Shown here: positions 57,310-64,000 of the stretch, piece by piece | How positions within the stretch are numbered: position 1 is the first letter of the stretch | Layout: the number at the start of each line of letters is the position of its first letter | Program-made: the position numbers and the translations under genes | Assembly (NCBI GenBank): GCA_003254905.1 | Contig: QANU01008832.1 | Location: 146,800-210,799 of the forward strand | Origin: Nissolia schottii | Taxonomy: Eukaryota > Streptophyta > Magnoliopsida > Fabales > Fabaceae | Direction: 5' to 3' | Length of the DNA stretch: 64,000 nt | The notes under the pieces: model-generated | What the model was told of the DNA's origin: nothing | Seen by the model: the letters and a program-made list of their open reading frames with translations, nothing else | Database searches by the model: none

Positions 57310-59958
57310 ATTTCTAACATAGCTAGATCACATCACAAAAAATAAAAAATAAAAAAAAGAAAGGAACCTAGCTATCATTTCATGGTCATGATGCATGGCA
57401 CCGCATCTGTGATACACACAACCCTAGCTAGTGACTGCTGGAACCCAAAATTGCTGATAACCAACATGACCGAATCTGCACATGATAGATAGCACTTTTC
57501 CAAATCGTTTTGATCACTACAATGTCAAAAAAACAGCACAACACGTTAAAAAGGGTCCTTGCAAAGTGATGCCATGCGTGAGATAAGCATCCCCAACGCC
57601 ATCTTTGGTGATGCCTACATTTTGTGCATGCTAATCACGACTTTCATCTTGCCTTTTTTTAATCTGCCAATCTCTTTAATTTATGTTATTTTCTTTTCTT
57701 TACCCCTTTTGCGAATCAACTAAGATAGGATAAAATATAAAAGGTTTTTATATTTTTATAATTATTACTTCATATATAGAAAATTTGTATAAATGTAAAT
57801 AACTAATTGTTTGTTTGAAAATAAGAATTATAATTATGAATTATGATACAAAATTTTATTTTCGAGTTTGTTAAAGAATTGAAACTTAACTTATGATACC
57901 AAATTTAATTTTAATTTTATCTTTTAAAACTATGAATCTAAATTAACATAATTTTTTATTTGTATCTGTCGATAGAATTTTTTTATGAATAAATTTTTTT
58001 TTACAAAAAATATTATAAAAAAGTATTAACTTTTTATGTATACAAATAATATTATTAATTGTATTTAGTAATTTTCCTGTAGTAGTTGGGTTGGGGAATA
58101 GTCAAGAAATAGGGAGATTGACTGTCGCGCACGTGCAAATTCGGTGAAGCATGTCTCACGCTCTCTCTCTCTCTCTCTCTCTATATATGTTTACTTGCTC
58201 GATACTGGACCGCCAATCTTTTACTACGGACAAAATGATAAAAACACTTTTGGTTGTGTTTCTTGACTTCTCCTAGCTAGTGCCCTTTCACCTAACTATA
58301 TGCTGTTTGTAGTATGAACCTGAAAAAAATAAAATAAAAACGAATATTAAACAAGAATATTTGTCTAATAAAAACAAAGGTAACCTTAATTAATTCAGCA
58401 TTTGAAAAAGAAAAGAAATAAAACATAAATTGTGGACCTTAATTTAACTCTGCTTGCCATGTGTAGGGATGAGTAAAACCAAAAACACACCAAACATAAA
58501 TTGTTCTACGGCATTTACATTCAATTCATTTATATCCGAATCAATGTATAATGTCAGGGGTACTAGGTTGACCAATGCTACTGAACCAATAAAATCGTTG
58601 GAATTCAAATTACAAGTTATAGTATTACTATTATTCTTCATTAATTCTGGTTTGGTGCAAGTAGCATGAAGCATGAAGGTGAAATTCAAAGCCCTATTGG
58701 GCAGCTTGAAATTCAAAGCATCCACTAGATCTAGTTGAACTTGGTGGGTCCTGCCCTGTCAGGACTCCAATTCGGACATTTCTTCTTTAGTTTATTTCTA
58801 ACAACCATAAAATAAAACAAGCCAAAAAGGTAATATGAAAAACAAGAGAACGGGAAAAACATGGCGAACAAACAAACAAGGAATGACCACGAGGATTGAC
58901 TTCTAAATGACGGGCTAAAGCTAATTAATTATTTGTGTCACTTTCTTTTGTCGGTAAGTGGAATTTTAACATTGCTTTTCTTCTCTTTCTTAGTATTTTT
59001 GTGTCTCGGATTAGGATAAGAGATTAATTTTTTTCACCAATTCTTTCTCATATTTTAATAAAAAATATTGTCAAGAAAAATTCGTTTGGTTCTCCATTTT
59101 TTTTTCTTTTCGTTTTCGAATAACATTTTTTTAAAATAAAATAATTTTGGCAGAAAAAGTTGCTTCTAACATTTTTGTCTACAGAAATATAGTCAATTTT
59201 CTTTTTTTAAAAATATTTTAAAAGGGTTTTTATGGTGATATTTGCAATAGAAGAAAGTCATTTCTTACGTAAAATTTTTTTTAAAAAAAAGGGAAAAAAA
59301 AAAAAAGAAAGAAAAAGAAAGCCATCTCTATTCCCAAAACAAGCCGGATCGTGCATGTTTAAGCAGCTCCTCTTTTTCATATTTTTGTGCATATGAGGAG
59401 GGGCTAAGGCCCAAGTCAACCACAATTTTGATTACATTTTCCAAACTAAAAACTTATTCGGCCCATACTTATCTATTTCCTTTGTTTTAGATAAAAAATG
59501 GATTTGATCAAAGTAAATATAAAAAGAAATAGATAAGCATGGGCCGCAAAAAAAAAAAAAATCCCTTGGGCAATGACAGAAAAATTTAATTCACAAAGGA
59601 AAATTGATTTTATTTGTAAATACTTTCACAATTAGGACTTTAGACATCGGAATTTAAATTGATTTGAAGTTATATTTTTGTTTGAACATATTAAATATGA
59701 ATAAAATTAATTTAACTGAATAAAGAAACTAACATAAAAACAATAATTCACTTTATTAGTCTTATATAAAATAAGTGACTAAATTATTAAGGACAAATTT
59801 AAACAAAAGTTGCATAAAATCTATTTAAATTACCAAGCATATAGTGAGGTTTGTTTTAGCGGTCCATCCCGATGTGACGAACCATGGTTCCGTGAGAAAC
59901 AAAATAAAAACTATTTAAATTCTAGGTAAATTTCAATTAATACACTACTAAAAGTAAA
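57310..59958. other. AT-rich intergenic region
   Basis: No gene is visible. It has a (CT)n run at 58161-58182, A-runs near 59280-59310 and a small foldback at 59459-59547. Short frames at 58444-58725 are not recognisable. Confidence 0.5.
59459..59547. repeat. Inverted repeat, 89 bp foldback
   Basis: An arm of about 21 bases (cggcccatacttatctattt) is matched by an inverted copy with one mismatch (59526-59547). The loop is about 45 bases long. It could be a small MITE or a structured RNA, but no target duplication was seen. Confidence 0.6.
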
Positions 59959-59964
59959 AAGATA

Positions 59965-60238
59965 TTAATGCTTAAATTAGTCCTTGAAAATTGTCGTAGT
60001 ATCTTAAGTGGTCTCTGAAAAAAAAAAGTGGTAACAGATTTCTTAAAAGTGTCAATGTAGTCTTTGAAACTTCAAAATACTGTCTCTGTTAGTCCCTAAA
60101 TATTTTTTTAAAAAATTGTCAACAAAGGAACTAAGGTGGAGAACATTTTAAAATTTTAAGGATTATGTTGACACTTTTATTTTTTCAAAGACCACTTAGG
60201 GAATTAAGATATTTCCCAAGGACTAACTTGGGTATTAA
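59965..60238. mobile_element. Foldback MITE, about 274 bp
   Basis: The two ends are long imperfect inverted repeats of about 58 bases: the left one includes ttagtccttg and taagtggtctctgaaaaa, and the right one is its inverted counterpart. The border word tatta occurs at both sides, so the target site may be TA, TAA or TTA. It has no coding sequence. Confidence 0.65.
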
Positions 60239-60736
60239 CTCAAAGTAAAAAAAAATTGAAACAATTTCTATTATATTGGTCAAGTAGTAGGCAAACTAGT
60301 CTCCTTTCTAAACAGTGTCGGGTTTAAATTTGGGGAGGAAAAAACTGGTGTCAAGAGAGGGGACCAAAAGCTTAATACCCAGGCAAAATAGTAGCCCGAT
60401 TGTATGCATGAAAATGGTCTTACCCATTCAATTCAATTATAATCAGGCTGAAAGCTAACTAATCCAACAACCATGTCATTATAACTAGAAAATCCCATTT
60501 TATAAGGCGTAGATTATTATACACGCTTAATTAAAAGAGAGAGAGAGAGAGAGAGAGAAGCAAAAATAAATAAATAAATAAATAAAAAAGAGGAAAAATA
60601 GTTGAATCTAAATACCTAAACTTAAAAGATTGTCTAATTGTGACGCCTAATTGTTGTCGGGATAATTAAAGATGATTCTAGTTGAGCACACAGCCTGAAC
60701 AGGCATTACTATCGATCGCAGTTCAACTTGGCTCCT

Positions 60737-60919
60737 TTAAACGTTGAAAGAACAAGAGGGTTTCCCAATGCATGCTTTTTCCCCAACCGTGAGGGTATGA
60801 AAACTCACCTCGGATGCATGGTAATCTATCTGCGTTGGATTCCCACAGTTTGTTATGCACTTTCCGCGATAGACACACAAGTTGTCACTGCAGTTGCCAT
60901 CCGTCAGATTAATATGCAC
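60737..60919 (-). pseudogene. Cys-rich fragment, weakly like a galactose-binding lectin domain
   Basis: The minus-strand frame of 60 codons is rich in Cys and ends with EKACIGKPSCSFNV, which resembles the end of the SUEL-type lectin domain found at the C-terminus of some plant beta-galactosidases. A GTGAGT donor-like site follows the HASE segment. There is no start context, no neighbouring exon and no catalytic domain nearby. It may be a degenerate exon or a chance resemblance. Confidence 0.25.
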
Positions 60920-61224
60920 ACCTTATTTTCACCAAACCTAATACTAAGCTCACAGCAAACACTACCACATTAATAATAATCTTCAATATTGTTAACATCG
61001 TCACGGTAATTGTAGGCTAGCTAATTAGTGTTTCTGGATAAGCCAAGAAAGTGCATGTCATAACTAACTAAGCAGGTTAATAATGGAAACCCCATTTTTC
61101 GTTTCCATATAGGGAAACTCAGGAAAGGTGTCATGAGTGGTTTACGTGATAGGAGTACACACAAATCACCGCAAATTATGGATTAACCTTCATTATCTAA
61201 TGACTAATAACATCTGTACGATTC

Positions 61225-61477
61225 TGTAACGAGTCCCACATCGGGTGGGTTTCCTTGAAAGAGGGGTCTTATAAGGCCTTGGGCTCTCCCTCCCTAATAG
61301 CTAGCTTTTAGGGAATGGTTCTCCCAAGGACTTATGCCCGTTACAATGGTGCTACCTACGGAGGGTTCTGACCGGAGTTACTGACCAGCAAGAGGCTGAG
61401 TGAAGCGCCGAGTGAAGTATCGTAGAGTGGAGCTGCCGGGACGTCGGCTCTCGAAGGGGGATGTGGGACTCGTTACA
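61225..61477. mobile_element. 253-bp element with perfect 18-bp terminal inverted repeats
   Basis: The ends are tgtaacgagtcccacatc and its exact inverted copy. The flanks gattc (61220-61224 and 61478-61482) form a 5-bp duplication. The terminal repeat contains tcccacatcg, the upstream element of plant snRNA promoters. It is GC-rich compared with its surroundings. TG...CA ends with a 5-bp duplication also fit a very short LTR, so its class is open. Confidence 0.8.
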
Positions 61478-61850
61478 GATTCTAGGCAGTGGATTAGTTG
61501 CTTCTCTTAACAAGACAAAGTAGTAACAGAGGAAGAGTCCAATTTGGCCAAACAAAGCCCACATAAGCCAAACAAATAGAGCTACGGCCCAAAGCTGTAG
61601 GTTGGAAGAGATAACCTAAAACATTGTGAAATTCTCTTTCCCTTCTTCCTTCTTCCTTCTTCTAGAACCTGATGTGCTGTTTTTTGCATATCATGATGAG
61701 CTGTGTATATAGAATTCTTTACCCTTAGAATAGATTTTGTACAATTGTCCTGATGAGCTGTGCGTACTATTCGTGCCACCCTCACCTCTTTGTATATATA
61801 AGTGCATTTACCTTTTGGATAAGGTCTAGTGAAAAAATTCACAAACAAGG

Positions 61851-61854
<4 letters not shown>

Positions 61855-61899
<45 letters not shown>
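61855..61899. repeat. (CT)n microsatellite, about 45 bases
   Basis: A nearly pure CT run. The preceding stretch (about 61660-61850) has a TATA-like tgtatatataag near 61793 and could be an LTR or promoter remnant, which I could not delimit. Confidence 0.9.
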
Positions 61900-61905
<6 letters not shown>

Positions 61906-62315
61906 CTGCATTTTGTCAAATATCTGTGAAGTAGTAAGTATTTTGCCCAATCTCCAAAACGCATCGGTTATGCTTGTGCCATAGATTCTTTCATTTTGTT
62001 TTTAATATTACGTAGTTAAGTAAAAATCTGAAGCCAAAAACATCAATCAGGCCGCAAGCTTTTTATTCCAGTGCACCTGCGCCTACCTAATGCATCATCA
62101 CGTCCATTCAATAAATAGTACATAATGTTGATTTAAAGCAACAATTTTGATACTAGTGTCTATGAATTTCGTCAAAAGCATCCGTCTCAGTACCGTAGGC
62201 TTGTCAATTTCGTTATTAGTATTGCTATTGCTTTCAAGTTTCAAACAATTGGATACCATACGATTAATTAATTATAGTTATTAGAGTTTGGGCGAAGAGG
62301 TCATATATAGACGAT

Positions 62316-63340
62316 CATGGTTATCAAAATCGTCAGTTAACTCGTAAACTAGTATGAGTTTACGTTCTTAGGTAGTAAAATCGAGTCGACTCGCATGTAA
62401 ACTCGTTTCTGGGTAAATTCGGGTGAACTCGAGTAAACTCGTGTAAACTCGCATAAAATCGCAAGTTTACTCCCGAGCTCACGAGGTTACCACAGGTGTG
62501 ATTTTTTTTAAGGACAAAACAAGGTTGACGTTGCTTTGCATGTCTCTGAGTTTTTAGATTTAGGTCATTTCAGTGTTTTAGAGTTATCATTTACAGTTAT
62601 GTCTGCAATTGTGCTTCGTCGCGCCATCGTGCTCCATTGTGCTCCTTCATCGTGCTCCATCGTTGCTTATGCTCCGTCGTTAATCCATCGTATGTATTTC
62701 ATCCTTTGCTCAGGGATATTTCCCACTAGGGTGTCTGGCCTCTGCATCGCTATTTGTACTTTAGTGTTCTGGATTGGATACATCATCGTCACATACTCGC
62801 TTCCTGTGATGTTCAGTAGTCAGTACTGTGGAACTCGCTGGTATCTTCAGTGTTTATGTTGTTGTGTGTGTCATCTCCTAGATATTTGTGTTCTTGAAGG
62901 CTCTAGAAACAAAGGGCATGCCCCTCGAAGTCATCACTAAATTCTGTGTTGTCGGCTCGAAGCAGGATACTTCTGTCAAGAATGAGTGACATTGTTCTTT
63001 ATATACATTTGCTATATTGGTTGCTCAACACACCGCCTATCTCTTGTGTTGATAGATTTTGCTTGTCATTAAATTTATGTGGAGGAGGATATGTTCTGGT
63101 TCAAACATATGTATTATGTATGAATTGAACTTAGAACTCATATATTTCATCTTTATTTGTGCTTTGTTATGGAGGTAAATGTATTTATGAATTTTAAGTT
63201 TTATTAAATATATTTTTGTAGCATAATAATTTTTTAAAATATGTTTTTAATATTTTTTAATAATAGGTAAACTTGAGTTTACGATCTAAGTTTACGAAGG
63301 TTCTACAAATTTACTTAAACTTGCGAGTTTGATAACCACG
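62316..63340. mobile_element. hAT-like non-autonomous element, 1025 bp
   Basis: The ends catggttatcaaa and its inverted copy (tttgataaccacg, 12 of 13 bases) are flanked by an exact 8-bp duplication tagacgat (62308-62315 and 63341-63348), the size made by hAT transposases. Subterminal regions carry many copies of gtaaactcg and gagtttac in both directions. The centre has a frame of 134 codons (62536-62940) that I do not recognise. No transposase is present. Confidence 0.8.
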
Positions 63341-63348
63341 TAGACGAT

Positions 63349-64000
63349 TAATTGGGTATCCATTTGATTCTGTAGAGAAACCTGTGAACTAAATTCCAAT
63401 ACAACCAATGAAAACTTTTACTATAAAAAGTAGAACATGAAAAATAGGGCCTTTTTTTATACCCTATAAAATTCAAGGGTATTATCACTATAATATTCAA
63501 GATTTAGCAAGTGTCTCACAATTTCAAATTATTTATTACTTTAAATTTGTAATTGTATCTTAGCCATTTAAATATAAGAAAATACCACTACTTTCATAAA
63601 AATTTGGATACCAAATAAAGAATTAAAAAATATTAGAGTTGATTTTCTGTAAAACCTTAAAAGGAATGATTTAACACTATTTTCATATTTTAGATGATTG
63701 AAGGGTATTTATGAGTTTATTTCGTTCAACTAATATTTTTAAAATTTTTGCGAACAACAATGCTTAAAACGTAATATTACTAAAAACCTAAAATAACAAA
63801 ATTATTTTTTAAACAAAAAGTATTAACATTATTTTTATTCACCTTATTAAAAAAACATTATTTTTATTCACCCAAAAAGTATTAACATTGTAATGTTGTA
63901 CAGATCACAAATTAATTTAATATCGACACGTTTTATGCGTTTCTATTGATTAGTAGGAACATGTGGCCTGGAGTACTACTCAGAGATTTTTTTTTTTTTT
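63349..64000. other. AT-rich spacer to the window end
   Basis: No gene is visible. It is rich in short A and T runs and contains a short direct repeat of an aaaagtattaacatt-type word near 63820-63890. The window ends in a T-run. Confidence 0.5.

Noticed and set aside
61225-61477. Cassandra-type LTR with a 5S rRNA sequence
   Set aside because: The ends would fit a very short LTR, but no 5S rRNA promoter sequence is present inside.
1-64000. CRISPR arrays, operons or bacterial-type systems
   Set aside because: The window is a plant nuclear region with introns and retrotransposons; repeated words are microsatellites and LTR motifs.

Overview
The window is nuclear DNA of a flowering plant. It has split genes with GT-AG introns, AT-rich spacers, many microsatellites and several families of LTR retrotransposons. 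Gene sequences and repeat types (a SIRE-like copia element, LTRs carrying CGCTGAGCG motifs, arrays of GTAATCGATTAC) point to a legume, probably the Phaseoleae and close to soybean. The species is an inference and cannot be proved from the sequence alone.

Left part (1-17.3 kb): a decayed Mutator-like element on the minus strand carries a mudrA-type transposase followed by a plant mobile domain (PMD, MAIN-like) gene. A solo LTR sits in the PMD tail. About 5 kb of this locus, running into the leader of the next gene, is present twice (3953-8945 and 8947-13939), separated by exactly one N. This looks more like two overlapping contigs that were not merged than a real tandem duplication. To its right lies an MRS2/CorA-type magnesium transporter gene (14.2-17.3 kb) with frameshifts.

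Middle part (19-34.6 kb): four genes with complete, consistent exon models. They are a group III cyclic-nucleotide-gated channel (CNGC, +), a plastid 3-oxoacyl-ACP synthase III (KAS III, +), a plastid ACT-domain protein of the ACR11 type (+) and a group IIa WRKY factor of the WRKY40 type (-). Each has its expected domains and key residues. They look like ordinary independent genes, not a functional cluster.

Right part (34.8-64 kb): accessory DNA. Three related TIR elements with 9-bp target duplications occur at 23.0, 34.9 and 38.0 kb; the largest has captured or grown an internal tandem array of about 240-bp units. From 42.2 to 57.3 kb there is a three-layer retrotransposon nest: a dead copia element, cut in its integrase by a 1.8-kb solo LTR and in its reverse transcriptase by an antisense, gag-only SIRE-like element, whose LTR is in turn cut by a 2.9-kb solo LTR. 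Each boundary is fixed by an exact 5-bp duplication and by the interrupted reading frame or the second LTR. Past 57.3 kb are small foldback elements, a 253-bp element with 18-bp perfect terminal repeats, and a 1-kb hAT-like element with an 8-bp duplication.

No new gene system is evident. The more informative signals are the duplication around the N, the TIR family with internal repeats, the retrotransposon nest and the short palindromic arrays in the LTRs.
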